From: Luidia sarsii | Taxonomy: Eukaryota > Echinodermata > Asteroidea > Paxillosida > Luidiidae | Assembly (NCBI GenBank): GCA_949987565.1 | Contig: OX465104.1 | Coordinates: forward strand, 6,901,375 to 6,965,374 | Direction of reading: 5' to 3' | Length of the DNA: 64,000 nucleotides | Part shown: piece after piece, positions 33,233-56,984 of the stretch | Layout of the letters: each line of letters opens with the position of its first letter | How positions within the stretch are numbered: position 1 is the first letter of the stretch | Notes under the pieces: model-generated | Databases searched by the model: none | What the model saw: only the letters and a program-made list of their open reading frames with translations | What the model was told of the DNA's origin: nothing | Translations under genes and position numbers: made by a program

Positions 33233-33867
33233 ATATAATTATCGGGGTAGGGTATAGGGTTCTTGAGGGAATGAAAAGCGTTTCATAGGATCGATATTGC
33301 GCGAGAAAGAGTCGACTCAATTAAATTAAAGCAGCACAAAGAACACTATAAGACATCAATTCGGTCGCGAATGACGTCATTATGATGTTGTTGTTTTTTA
33401 GGGGGGAGAGAGGAGTCGATGGCGGGGGTCAAGGCACGTGATTTCGTAGACGTCCGTAACGTATCGGGCGCTCGGCCAACTCACGCAGCGCGCCATGTAC
33501 TGTAACAACAAACTCATCCATAAGCCTGTAATGGGTCGAATCGTATTATTGCTAAATGATGTTGACCAATTTCATGGGGGGAGGGCAAGTTATTACCAAT
33601 AACGGGTAGCCGAACCGTTAACACAAATGTGTGCCCTATTTTTTTTTAGATAGTTATAATTATAATTGAGATCACGGTGGGAAAGGAGTGAATGTAATCA
33701 TTTTTTTTCATAGCGGTCGGCCGGAATTGACAATGCAGCGTGCTCGTTGCATGCTTAGTAATAATTTATGACGATGAAGGCCATCGACCATTGTGCCACC
33801 TTCTCTTGATCGCCGGTAGAGGGCGCCCTACGGGCAAGCCGCGACGTCACCACGGGCAGTTTTCGAC
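33233..33867. other. No gene recognised
   Basis: Unassigned intergenic sequence. Confidence 0.4.
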
Positions 33868-33976
33868 ATGAAGGCTTAGGCTCGGGCTTAGGCTTTGGTC
33901 ATTATACTCGTTATTTTACTCGTTATGATATCATGCACGGGCATCTACAATCAAGCGTTTGGCCCCAGTTTCTTGC

Positions 33977-34330
33977 TGATTCATCATCATCATCATCATC
34001 GATCGGCTGCGGAGCAGGTGACTACAAGCTGTCTCCAACCACTGCGGTCTTGAGCAGAGTTGACAATATCATTTGGTTGTGGCATCCCTTCATAGTCTCC
34101 CATTAGTTGTTGTATATACTGCAAATGCAGTGTCCTGGGCCTTCCTGGTTTCCTTTTTCCATGTGGTGGAATGTAGAGCGCATACTGCCGTATATAAATT
34201 TGCCATCAGTCAAGTGGAGGACATGGCCAAGGAACCTCAGCTGCCTGGTTCCTACTCGGATGATTATTGGAGTTGTACCAGTCAGGTTGTACACAGTAAA
34301 GTACTTGGGATCCTGTCAACTCGTTTGATG
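33977..34330 (-). pseudogene. 3' end of a LINE retrotransposon, frameshifted
   Basis: The minus-strand translation contains RVGTRQLRFLGHVLHLTDGK, a typical stretch after the reverse transcriptase domain of several non-LTR elements. After a shift of frame comes DRSGWRQLVVTCSAADR and a stop, followed at once by a GAT trinucleotide tail (plus-strand TCA/ATC run at 33981-34000). Only the last ~100 codons remain. Reverse-transcriptase catalytic motifs are absent. A stop separates the two coding pieces, so it is dead. Confidence 0.65.
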
Positions 34331-34374
34331 TCTAACATAATGCGGTAGCAGGATGTTGCAAATGCATTTATCTT

Positions 34375-34563
34375 AGGTCTCTTGTCAAAAAGATCATCGG
34401 TTGAGTGCCGGTTGAATTCATCCGACCGATAAAATTTCCCCGGTAGAAAGCCGATTGTACTGGACTCTGGGGTGAAACATTCACGATGGCTATCCGGTGG
34501 AAACGACATCGGACGGGTCAAATCATCTGATACCCAACCGATGATTTTTTTGACAAGAGGCCG
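34375..34563 (-). mobile_element. MITE family C, copy 2
   Basis: Terminal repeats AGGTCTCTTGTCAAAAAGAT and TTTTTTGACAAGAGGCC. The orientation is opposite to the copy at 25559-25748. It lies within the sequence that interrupts a family E element. Confidence 0.85.
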
Positions 34564-34728
34564 AATCCTCCATGACCTTGGAGATGGCCATGACCTTGGA
34601 TGCTGATGACTCTGTACTTAACAGGCTAGGCCAACAAACCTTTCAATCCGGAAACAAACAGCTACCCTTGATTTTCAGGGTTTTTTGTCAGAAGGCGACG
34701 AAGCCTGATCTCGAGCCTAAGCCGGCCA

Positions 34729-35984
34729 TAGACGTGTCCATGGCGACAACGTCGGTGTGCCGTAATGCGATTAGGGACCCGACTAGCGTCAAGCTATGGG
34801 CGGAAGTCATAGAGTTTGGCCGTGTCCGATTGTGTCGGCTACGGCTGAAAAGATAATACACACTTCTATGGGGATTGTAAGTAGGCACTAGCTCAATGGC
34901 TTCTATAGATCCGTGTGTAAATTGGAGTCGTAGCCGATTCATTTGGACACGGTCTTACATGAGGCCCCTACAAAAGAAAAATATAGAGGGCGCACACGCC
35001 ATTCCACACGTGACGCAAAAACGGTCCGTCATAAATTATGGGGGGAAAGCATGGCGTCTTAGGCGGGCAATAAGCAGACGGAAACTGATTGCAAAATATG
35101 TATTTGTTTCACTTTCATCTCATTTATTTTGACCTGTCACTCGTGGGTGAAATGAAATGACAGTTACTTAAATACAATGAAACTGCAACGTTGCAATGCG
35201 TTGCGGCTGATGACAAAAAAAGAAAGAAAATGTGCACATTTGAAACACTGCATACAGGCTGCAAACACATAGGCCTAAGGCGTTTACGAAATGAAGGCTT
35301 AGGCTCTGGATTAGTTTTCGGTCACATTTCTCCTTTTTTTTCTCTTATATTATGGACTCGCTTTCAATTTTGAGAAAAAAAAATGTCTCAAGCATGAGAA
35401 CATTTCTCAAGCCTTGCGAGTTTTTAGAGCGTCGTGTGAAAAGGCCTATAACCGTCCGATAATCAATAACAAAGCAAGCAGAAACGACACGATACACAAA
35501 CATACATTTTTTGATATCACACCTTGTATAGTCCCCTTTACCGTGCTTTCTCAAATTTATTATACAAGAAGACCTATTTAAGTGAAATGGGTAACCGCTA
35601 TCTTGTTGTTATTGCTTATCAATGATAACAAATTCACTCACAATCATGTTACATGTTAAACGCATGAGATCCCCTTTATCGTCATCCCAGGTAATGCCAT
35701 CAAACAAATAACCATCAAACAAAATGTTAATTTCAAATGAATGCCCCTAACGCTGCATACTAAATGAACCTCTGACAATACACTATTTACCAAAGGTAAG
35801 AAGACCCTTACGTTCCGATCAGAAGATTGCTTCTGATGCATATTCATGAGGTGTGTACTACGTAAGGCAGTGATCCCTGATATCCCTGCCGTAGAGCACA
35901 GCGTACCCCTGGGTGATTGATTCGGCTGCATATGCATAAGGTTCGCATTACGTCATACGCACTAACAATAATAGTTTTTTAAAA
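34729..35984. other. Intergenic, no gene recognised
   Basis: A short partial family E end (ACGAAATGAAGGCTTAGGCT) sits at about 35286-35305. Near 35840 and 36260 the phrase CAT(A)TTCATGAGG recurs, suggesting weak duplication. No exon was recognised. Confidence 0.4.
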
Positions 35985-36088
35985 GCCAACCAGTCGGGAA
36001 GAGTGCATACGCTTTCGAAGCTCCGTAGCAACACCCATCTGACGAAGTACTTGCTGCTAAAGCATATGCACTCTTCCTAATTGGTGGA
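35985..36088. mobile_element. Short inverted-repeat element
   Basis: Arms of about 30 bp: GGGAAGAGTGCATACGCTTT on the left and AAAGCATATGCACTCTTCCT on the right, about 105 bp end to end. It lies just downstream of the GRB2-like gene. Confidence 0.6.
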
Positions 36089-36249
36089 GTCTTTGATAAT
36101 GCTACTCGTAAGTTGTCATGATTTCGTCAGTTAGACTGTACTAACTCGGCTATCTTTACACACGCACCCACGTCTCCAGTGCGTCGACGTGTACTACGGT
36201 TCCGGCCCTCAAGCGCCAAAGAGACCCATACCCCCTACCGCCCGGCTGG

Positions 36250-36255
36250 TTTATT
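36250..36255 (-). promoter_or_regulatory. Candidate poly(A) signal of the GRB2-like gene
   Basis: Minus-strand AATAAA about 50 bases after the stop codon of the last exon. If used, the 3' untranslated region is very short. Longer alternatives further downstream cannot be excluded. Confidence 0.45.
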
Positions 36256-36305
36256 TCGATGCATTATTCATGAGGCTCGCGTGACGTCGTGCTGTCGCCG
36301 CGACC

Positions 36306-48672
<12,367 letters not shown>

Positions 48673-49435
48673 TTTCCGGAGAGATTTTACAGGTCTGTAG
48701 AATACCAGGCGAGGCTGGGTGCAGTGAGAAAGAGAAAGAGAGAAAGAGAGAGAAAGATGTTTGAATTTTGCAAAAAACCTTTCTTTACAGCAGAGGCAAC
48801 AAAGTGGAAAGAAATGGTCGGTGCAAAAATTACTTCATGTATTTTAAAATTAAGAACAAAGAAGAGTAAATCAAGTCAATAAATTAAATGATAGATTGTT
48901 ATACAAAAGCGTGAAAGAAGGGGAGGTACTTTAGACCGTGTAGAAATAGACGTATACACCTCGTCTCGCGCAAGCGAGAAAGAGGGAGAGAGAGGGAGAG
49001 AGAATTTGAATTTTGCAACAAACCTTTATTTACAACTTAGGCAAAAACAAAGGGGCAATGAGGTCAGTGCACAAAAAAACGACAACTATCTTAAATTAAA
49101 TTAAGTCTAAATTAAATTACGTATAAATTAAGTCCCAAAAAACATTTACATATAAGATAACGAACAAAAAAAACACGTTAAGCAAGTCAAAAAATAAAAA
49201 AGGAGAATAGTTATCGGTAGATATCAAAGGGCGAAAAAAGGGGGGGGGGATGATTCGCTGGACTGTGTGGAAATAGAGGTTACACCTTGTCTCGCGCAAG
49301 CGAGCAACTATTCCACACAACCAGGTTTATCTCTACATCTTATTAAATCAATACAAAGAAAGGACACAAGGTAAACAATCCAAAAAAATGTGCAGTTCAC
49401 ATGCAAAAACAAGCAGAGGACATTAGATCAGCCAG
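48673..49435. repeat. Upstream flank of the GRB2-like gene with a diverged duplication
   Basis: GAATTTTGCAA...ACCTTT and GTCTCGCGCAAGCGAG occur twice, about 250-320 bp apart (48760-48985 and 49010-49310). The gene's promoter and first 5' exon would lie upstream of 48672, but no clear promoter signal was found. Confidence 0.5.
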
Positions 49436-49850
49436 AAAAGAGAGAAGGAGAGAGAGAGAGGGGGAGAGAGGGGGAGACACGGGTGGAAGAGAGAATATCA
49501 CAGGTGAAGATGGGAGAGCGAACAGAGGGAGAGAAGGAGAGAGGGGAAGAGAGTGACAGAGTGAGGTAGACAGAGTGTGACAGTAGGAGAGAGGGAGATA
49601 AGGAGAGGGGAAGAGAGTGCCAGAGGAAGGGGAGAGAGTGTGACAGTAGGAGTCGGTGAGAGAGGGAGATAAGGAGAGGGGGGAGAGAGTGGCAGAGGGA
49701 GGGGAGAGAGTGTGACAGGTGAAGATGGGAAAGAGAGATGGAGAGAGTGGAGAACGAATGCGTGAGAGGACAGAGAGATTGCTAGTGGTGAGAGAGAGAG
49801 CGTCGTCGGAGTGTGAAAGTGAGGGAGGGATGGGAAGGGGGGATAGGGGA
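49436..49850. repeat. GA-rich polypurine tract
   Basis: GAGAGAGAGGGGGAGAGAG and GAGTGTGACAGTAGGAG units repeat with a loose period of about 55 bp. The pyrimidine strand yields Ser/Leu/Pro-rich chance frames. Confidence 0.85.
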
Positions 49851-49994
49851 GATACATGCCTGGTGTTAAGTGGTACCAACAATCAACAAGAAACAACAGT
49901 ATTATATTAACCGGTATTATGTCCCCTTCAATCGTATTAATAGGGAAGACTTCGAAGGTACTATAAACCACTACATGAATCAAGACACCCTGAA

Positions 49995-50375
49995 CCGCTG
50001 CCATCGACTCCGCCACCGCCATCAGTTCCACCACCGCTACAGCCACCACCATACCCACCACCACCACCACCACCACTACCGCCGCCACCACCACCGCCAC
50101 CGCCACCAACACCACCACCACAACCACTACCACCGCCACCACCACCGCCACCACCACCGCCACCGCCACCAACACCACCACTACAATCACTACCGCCGCC
50201 ACCACCATCACCACCACAACCACAACCACAACCACAACCACTATCACCGCCACCATCACCACCACCACCACAACCACAACCACAACCACTATCACCGCCA
50301 CCGCCACCATCACCACCACCACCACAACCACAACCACTATCACCACCACCGCCACCATCACCACCGCCGCCGCCC
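49995..50375. repeat. CCACCN trinucleotide-type tract
   Basis: Imperfect CCACCACCACCGCCACC and ACAACCACAACC repeats on the plus strand. Frames give His-rich, Thr/Pro-rich or (minus) Val- or Gly-rich chance proteins. Confidence 0.92.
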
Positions 50376-50399
50376 TCAAAAATGAAAATCGTTGTCACC

Positions 50400-51980
50400 C
50401 GACCCCTCCCCAACCAGTCTCAATAAAATAAATTGTTCAAGTTATTTACCTTGCGTACATACGAAGCGGTTTTGACTCGCGTCCAGTATGGCCTGCAGCA
50501 GATTCGCTCTGAGGGTTTGACGGCGTTATAACACGAAGCTCCACCAGGTGAATACACCCTTTATTTCCCGCATCCACGTTGAAAGAGAAACGGCACCCTG
50601 TTTTGATCTCTTTTGTTGACACGGGTCACTGATTTCTGAGCAGAACCAAAGCAACAAGCTCTTGCACTTTTACCTGTATACACTATATTATGACGCACAG
50701 TGTACAGTACATGTCTTAAAATTATGCACATGCATCATGTACATGTGCACCCAATACATGTACACTGTACACTGTATTCAGTACACTGTATGTACACTGT
50801 GCAGTGTGCATGTATGGGTATGTGTATACGCATTATGTGTTGAAACTGGTAGTAGTGAATATTCACGTCAATAGGCAGGAAACACGGGTATTAAAGATGG
50901 AATTATATCGCTCTCCATAGACCTTGGATACTGGAGGGGAGGGGAGGGAGAGGGGGGGGGGGGTCGCCAGCGGGGTAGGGGGGGGGGTGGTACGCCGGAC
51001 TGTTCAGACCGTGATTGGTATACAATGCTCACAGCATCACAGTCATGTTCGTTTGAGTAGGCCGCACAGCTGAGCAAGCCAGACGCCGCACTGAACTTTC
51101 TGACAAAGGACCTCTACCTGAAATTCACCGTAGAGGCCTCTATAACGCGTAGACAATGTCACGCGACAACCCTGACCCCCATTGACTTGATGTTATAGTA
51201 GGCCCATGCTATGGTGCATGTATAGGCCCTACATCACAGCATCCTGCGATAGGTTGCTCCCACGTACGGGCTCTGACCCGAACGCTTTGACCACAGCACA
51301 CTCTCTCTGTCCTTGATTTGTTTGGCTGCATCCACTTTGTGTGACCCTCGAGCTGCTGTAGCCAGGTTTACAACAATTGGTTGCTTATTACATCTGTATG
51401 AAACATACGGCAGTTAATGGTTGAATTGCTGATCTGACTGGTGGCCCCATCCCGGCAAAGAATATAGGGGTGCAGCACACCAAATCCATCCAAGATGGCT
51501 CCGCCGAACTGATTATTATAACGTGTGGACCCACAACTTTTTTTTTTTAAATAAGGGGTCTTTGGAGGCCAATTAACGGATACATTGTAGAACAAGTGAA
51601 ACTTAAGACAGGTTTCACTCTCCAATTTGGTATGTAGTTTGGACCATATTCTGTCTTTAAATGAGGCCCTATTTGGTTGTACAAGTGGAAGGGTCCATCC
51701 CAAAATCCTTGCAGAAATTCGGCTTGGACGGCTGCACATTTTAGGGGTGTTTTTTTCTGGGGTAATTAGCAAAAAATCTAATCGGCTGAGGGTACTAAAA
51801 TTTAAAAGAATCTCAGAGATGAAGCTCCAAACTACATATTTAAGTATAGCTACAAGAACTGAGAGACTTTTGGGCATGGGATAATTGGCTTTGAATGTGA
51901 GTGTTTTTGTACAGTGTTCAATGGGAGCTCGATTTAGTGTTCTGCACCCATATTGACTATTTGGGAAAGCCGCCATCTAA
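50400..51980. other. Intergenic, no gene recognised
   Basis: It includes a TGTACACTGTAC low-complexity palindromic stretch (about 50695-50815) and G-runs (50935-51000). A 202-codon minus-strand frame at 51368-51976 is intact but contains the CAAGATGGCTCCGCC dispersed motif and matches no domain I know, so I treat it as repeat-derived. Confidence 0.4.
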
Positions 51981-52048
51981 GGGCTGGATAGCTTAGGTGG
52001 TAAGAGCCCTAGTACGCAAAACATTGGGTTCAAATTGCGGTCCAGTGA
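51981..52048 (+). repeat. tRNA-like sequence, probable SINE head or tRNA relic
   Basis: GGGCTGGATAGCTTAGGTGG contains a near-perfect Pol III A box. TTGGGTTCAAATTGC has a B-box-like T loop about 35 bases downstream, and the acceptor ends pair over about five bases (GCTGG with CCAGT). The stems are too poor for a functional tRNA. Confidence 0.45.
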
Positions 52049-52161
52049 AAGTTTTCTTGGCCATTTTTTCAATTGATTTCAACAATCCAACTTTTATCAA
52101 CTATTGTGTGGATGTATAGGACACGGTTGAACGTGTGGTGGCGTCCTTTCCTGCACCTCTT

Positions 52162-52351
52162 AGGTCTCTTGTCAAAAAGATCATCGGTTGAGTGCCAGTT
52201 GAATTCATCCGACCGATACAATTTCCCCCGGTAGAAAGCCGATTGTACTGGACTCTGGGGTGAAAAATTCACGATGGCTATGCGATGGAAACGACATCGG
52301 ATGGGTCAAATCATCTGATACCCAACCGATGATCTTTTTGACAAGAGGCCT
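52162..52351 (-). mobile_element. MITE family C, copy 3
   Basis: AGGTCTCTTGTCAAAAAGAT to ATCTTTTTGACAAGAGGCCT, 190 bp, nearly identical to the copy at 34375-34563. Confidence 0.88.
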
Positions 52352-52439
52352 TACACTCACTCAATAATGATAGTGTGATTTATAATCAAAAGGCTAACCT
52401 CTTATCGCACTTTCTACAGCTTTCAACAAGGAATGAAAA

Positions 52440-52510
52440 GTCAAACAAAACAATGAAAAACTGACTGGACTGGGATCTGAACCCGAGACCTCTGGTTTGG
52501 CGCATCAGCT
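52440..52510 (-). repeat. tRNA-like B-box fragment
   Basis: On the minus strand, GCTGATGCGCCAAACCAGAG is followed by TCTCGGGTTCAGATCCCAG, a good T-loop/B-box match. No A box or closing acceptor stem is evident, so this is at most a SINE fragment. Confidence 0.3.
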
Positions 52511-52628
52511 TTCCCCCCATCTTCCCAAAGTTTTATTTGCTTTTTTTTCAATAAATAAAAAGTTAATGCAAAAACCGTTGCAAACTGTTCACTCATTAAA
52601 ATGACCTGCAATACATACATCTCAAAAG

Positions 52629-52727
52629 TTAGAGGGACTGACGTTTCGATCTTAGCAGTACCTTTCTCAAAGCCACAGTCCCTTCGAGAAAATGTCCTGC
52701 TAGGATCGAAACGTCAGGCCCTCTAAA
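52629..52727. repeat. Inverted pair of the GATCGAAACGTC motif
   Basis: TTAGAGGGACTGACGTTTCG on the left and CGAAACGTCAGGCCCTCTAA on the right form a long hairpin with two facing copies of a dispersed motif. Single copies are at 3481-3510, 5450-5480, 6191-6230, 17097-17132 and 23395-23432. Confidence 0.75.
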
Positions 52728-53399
52728 TTTTAAGAAATTGAAACGATTGCATTCAATGTAATACCACAGCTGATATTTCCAGATTCTAAGCGGCGAGAAC
52801 GAGGCCCCGTTTGGCCATAAAAAATTGGTGCATATATCTATTTCAGTTATTTTTCTTGGCGCACGCAACTTTGGCTGCCATTGGATTCTAGCAGAGTCAA
52901 CTTTGAGGCTGGCTGTAGGCCTATTTTTGTGACAGTTTGTCTGGGACTGCATACTCCATCGGGGCTTTATCACGATTAGATGGTTGTTTGGTCTAAGAAC
53001 CCGACGTGCTGATTTTTTTGGTAGCCTCCTCTAAGAGCAAACGCGGCTCCATATTTGGGCTTTTGCTCGAAAAATCCCTCTAACTATAAACGCTTCCCTC
53101 GACACGGTCCACACCCACGACCATTCTACGCAAGCAGCGTATCAACCCTCAAGCGTAGTCCTGCACAGGCGGCAGATTTGACGTCACTAACCACGTCACT
53201 CGAGCGATTAGATCACGCTTGGTGGCGCTGTACACTCGGAGCGTAAGGCGACGCCGCACAGACTGAGACAGAGAGAGAGTAGAGAGAGCGGAAGAGAGTT
53301 AAAAGAAACCAGTTGGCCGACTATTCTGATGTGCATGTATAATTGTACACGTTCGTGTACAAGTACATGCTCACGCGCGTGTATGACTATGCGGTCGCA
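52728..53399. other. No gene recognised
   Basis: Unassigned sequence leading into a CpG-rich region. Confidence 0.4.
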
Positions 53400-54951
53400 C
53401 TGGCAAGGATCCCACGGGCGATGAATTCGCTGCGTTATCGTTCTTTTCGCTCTCACTCGTTTGAGCGCCCGCGCGCGTATACGTACGTGCACGCCGGGTA
53501 ATGATAATGCAGTCAGTCCGCGCTTAGTTTCCGATCGTGCGATCGGCGCCATATGCTTCTGCCCGGTGTGCCGCGCGCACACACACACACACGAAGTACA
53601 CGGCGTCCCTGTATACGCGTGGGCGGGCCGGCCGAGCGCTTTGAAGGAGGGCAGTCGAGCCGAGAGGACGGAGCCGCCGCGCCGGGCATGCAGCATATGG
53701 CATCCGAGCCTCGGTAGCTTCGGTGAAGGGATTGCGGCAGTGTCCACCCCCAAATCTCTACTCCTCCTATGCTCCTGATCCTCCTCATCCGACGTCCTCT
53801 CCTTCTTCTCCGTCACCTCATCCGTGTATTCCCCAGGTCCGCAGAAGAGCCGGACGGACCCAGCGCCCGATGTGAGCGGTGAGTGGAGAGAAAGAGAGGG
53901 GGACCAGGGAGGTGGTCTCGCGTGGATCCGCGTGCGTCGCATACGGAAGGTGGGGAGGAGGGAGTGCGGATCGAGACGGATTGGACACCGATCGCTCCCA
54001 AAGGCAGGCAGGACAGGCAGGACAGGCAGGCAGAGGAGGCAGGCAGGGCAGGCAGAGGGGAGGCAGAGGAGGCAGGGCAGGCAGTTCGCAGGCACGCACG
54101 GCCCGTCACCGCGGGAGCTGCATGCAGGAGACCCTGCGTCGGCTCCGCCGTGCACTCTCCGTTCGCCCCCTTCGGTCCCGGGCTGATTGCAGACTCGTGT
54201 CTGAAGCTGTTGCCTTCGTCGTTGCCGAAAACTCTCTCCCACCTTCTTCAAAATCTCCTCAAGTTTAGCCTCCTCGGTTTAAGCATTGGCGGTGAGGTCG
54301 AGGTGATGAGAGAGGAGGCGAAGAAATAGGAGAAGTATAAGCCACTGATGTTTGCCGAGGCTTAGCGTGGGGGAAGGGGGACACGGCTATTCGAGCCCAC
54401 CGGAAACCATCGCTAGCTCTCATCCTCCTCGTTCCTCGTCCTCACACCCCCTCGCCCTTGGCCGACGGACGAGACAGCCCGTCCCCAGCACATGCCCGCG
54501 CTTCGGCCCAGCTCCCGGCCATGAGGACGCCCGGCCGGACGGCCTCGTCAGCCCACGGGTCCTCTCCGCGCTCTCCGGCCGTCGCCGTCGCCCTCCCCGT
54601 CGCCGTCCGGTTCGGTGCAGTGGCGCCGGGGACATCGCAAGCGAGCGGACCGAGACCGGAGTGACCATGTCGCAGTCGGACAGAGGCAAGGTCCGTGGAA
54701 GCTAACAAGATAGAGAGATCGAGAGAGACCGAGATCGAGAGAGAGACGAGGATTTAGCAGAGAGAATCGGAACCATCGACAGAGAAAGACAGACAGAAAA
54801 GGGTGCTCCCGAACCAAAGAGAGGAATCAGCTTTGTATTTTTCTTGCGACTGGATTTTTTTTCTCCTTTGGCCGGAAACCTTTTTTTTGAAGTTGCTGTT
54901 TAATTGCGGTATTCTCGGAGATTGCCCCAAGTGGAGAAGGAACGTGAGAGG
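53400..54951 (+). promoter_or_regulatory. CpG-rich, promoter-like region
   Basis: About 1.5 kb with high GC and many CpGs (CGCCCGCGCGCGTATACGTA, GCCGTCGCCGTCGCCC), with AGGCAGGCAGGGCAGG repeats at about 54000-54085. High-GC chance frames appear on both strands and none has a domain. The region most resembles a CpG-island promoter and 5' untranslated exon of a plus-strand gene. Confidence 0.4.
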
Positions 54952-54969
54952 ATGAATTCGTACTTCAAG
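54952..54969 (+). CDS. Possible short first coding exon (MNSYFK)
   Basis: ATG in good context (A at -3) reads MNSYFK and meets a consensus donor (AAG|GTTAGT). A candidate second exon at 55043-55110 follows TTTGTAG and would read LPLARAVEGPSGSDTITYGA, before a GC-type donor (CAG|GCAAGT). MNSYF-like starts occur in some Hox proteins, but nothing here identifies the gene, and the rest would lie in or beyond the repeats to the right. An alternative start at 54667 reads MSQSDRGK and soon stops unless spliced. Confidence 0.22.
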
Positions 54970-55349
54970 GTTAGTCGAGTCGCTTTCTTTGTCCGTTCTT
55001 TTTGAACCCCCCCCATCCCACACACACCCCATCCTTTGTAGCTGCCGCTTGCAAGAGCTGTGGAAGGACCATCGGGATCAGACACGATCACGTACGGAGC
55101 GCGCGCCGCAGGCAAGTTTGGCCTCGGCTATATGCGGTATCTCTTTCCGACCGATGAATTAATCTGTTCAAGAGGAATTTGTTAATACGTATATATATTT
55201 TTTTAATTTGTTACGAGTAAACGAGGAATTGTCAAGGAGATTCTGGGAAACTCGGTGGTTTCAATTCCAATGATTAGATCGTATAGCCTTGCCAAAGGCG
55301 TGGGTTTTTATTCTCGGATCCTACCATAGATTAGTATTAAAACCAGCAC

Positions 55350-56640
55350 CAGCCGCTACAAAACAGCAGGAATTACATCAAACGATAACAGCAGCAAAAG
55401 CAGCAGCAATAATATCAGCGGTACCAGTAGCTGGAGCAGTAGCAGTAGCGAAAGCAGCAGCAATAATATCAGTAGTACCGATAACTGCAGCAGTAGCAGA
55501 ATCAAAAGCAGCAGCAATAATATCAGCGGTACCAGTAGAGCAGCAGTAGCAGTAGCGAAAGCAGCAGCAATAATATCGGTAGTACCGGTAACTGAAGCAG
55601 TACGTATAGTAGTAGCAAAAACAGCAGCAATAATATTAGTAGTAACGGTAACTGCAGCAGTAGCAGAATCAAAAGCAGCAGCAATAATATCAGCGGTACC
55701 GGTAACTACTGCAGTAGCAGAATCAAAAGCAGCAGCAATAATATCAGAAGTACCGGTAACTACAGCAGTAGCAGAATCAAAAGCAGCAGCAATAATATCA
55801 GTAGTAGCACCAAAAGTAGCAGCAACGGCAGCGGAGATAATAACAGCTGTACTGATATTAGCAACAGCAGAAGTAGCAGCATCAAAAGCAGCAGAAATAA
55901 TAGCAGTACCGGTAACTGCAGCAGTAGCAGCAGCAAGAACAGTAGCAAAAACAGCAGCAACGGCATCCGCAATAATAGCAGCAGTACCCGTAACAGCAGC
56001 AGCACCAGTAGCAGCAGCAACGGCTGCAGCAATAATAGCATCATTACCGGTAACAGTAGCAGCAGCAGCAACAAAAGCAGCAGCAACGGATGCAGCAATA
56101 ATAGCATCATTACCGGTTACAGCAGCAACAGCAGCAGCAGCAGCAGCAACAGCAGAAGCAGCAACGGCAGCAGCAAAAGTAGCAGCAGTAGCTGGAGTAA
56201 CAGCAGCTGCAATACCGGTAACTGCAACAGTAGTAGCAGCAAAAGTAGCAGCAGTAGCTGGAGTAACAGCAGCTGCAATACCGGTAACTGCAGCAGTAGT
56301 AGCAGCAAAAGTAGCAGCAGCAGCTGGAGTAACAGCAGCTGCAATACCGGTAACTGCAGCAGCAATACCGGTAACTGCAGCAGTAGTAGCAGCAGTAGCC
56401 GGAGTAACAGCAGCTGCAATACCAGTAACAGCAGCAGTAATAGTGGAAGAAGTTGCAGCAACGGCAGGAGCAGTATATATAGCAGCAAACGCAGACAGCA
56501 ACTGCGAATATAACAGCAGCAGCAATATACCAATCACAGTAGCAGCACCAACAACAAAAGCAGCAGCATTAACAATAGCAATGACAGCAACAGCATCGTC
56601 AACAACAGTAGCAGCAACAAAAGCAATCAGTGCGTGAACG
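55350..56640. repeat. AGC-rich minisatellite complex (54- and 66-bp units)
   Basis: Compound GCAGCAGCAATAATATCAGC and GGTACCGGTAACTGCAGC units. A 54-bp period is seen at about 55660-55830 and a 66-bp period at about 56160-56400. A 444-codon minus-strand frame is Ala/Thr/Val-rich, and the other frames are also open, so it is not called as a gene. Confidence 0.85.
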
Positions 56641-56984
56641 CCACTGTACAGGCAAACCAGGTAGAAAAAAAAACATCCATCCCATTGCAATCAATGTGTC
56701 ACTGAACATAATTCATCGGTGCTGCTTATCAAGGCATTTAACGGCATTGCTCTCGCTTTTTTTTAAGTGTTGAGACACACTGCACAACAGTGACACAGCC
56801 GTCATAAATATCTGGAGTCGAAACGGCCATCTGTGTACACGACCGTAATCAACATATCTTGTGCACATAATCTTGGAACCAAATCTTGTGACGTGGGTTG
56901 ATCGATCTGTGGCAAATCGAAAGCAGAGAGGGTGTCGTCCATCCAGATACAACGTGTTTAGAAAACGACTCGGTCTCTCTGCTC
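56641..56984. other. No gene recognised
   Basis: Short unique stretch between two repeat tracts; nothing assigned. Confidence 0.4.

Larger units (their letters stand above)
33868..34728. mobile_element. Family E element interrupted by a nested insertion
   Basis: The left part (33868-33976: GAAGGCTTAGGCTCGGGCTT, AAGCGTTTGGCCCCAGTTTC) and the right part (about 34605-34728: TTGATTTTCAGGG, GGCGACGAAGCCTGATC) together equal the complete element at 60525-60760 read in reverse. Between them lie about 620 bp holding a LINE end and a family C MITE. TGCTGAT occurs at both junctions (33974-33980 and about 34600) and may be the target-site duplication. Confidence 0.65.

Noticed and set aside
51368..51976. 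202-codon minus-strand frame
   Set aside because: Intact, but it contains a dispersed repeat motif and no recognisable domain. Without a homologue it is better treated as repeat-derived.
53208..54251. 347-codon minus-strand frame in the CpG-rich region
   Set aside because: High GC removes stop codons by chance. The composition is Arg/Pro/Cys-rich, with no domain and competing frames on both strands.
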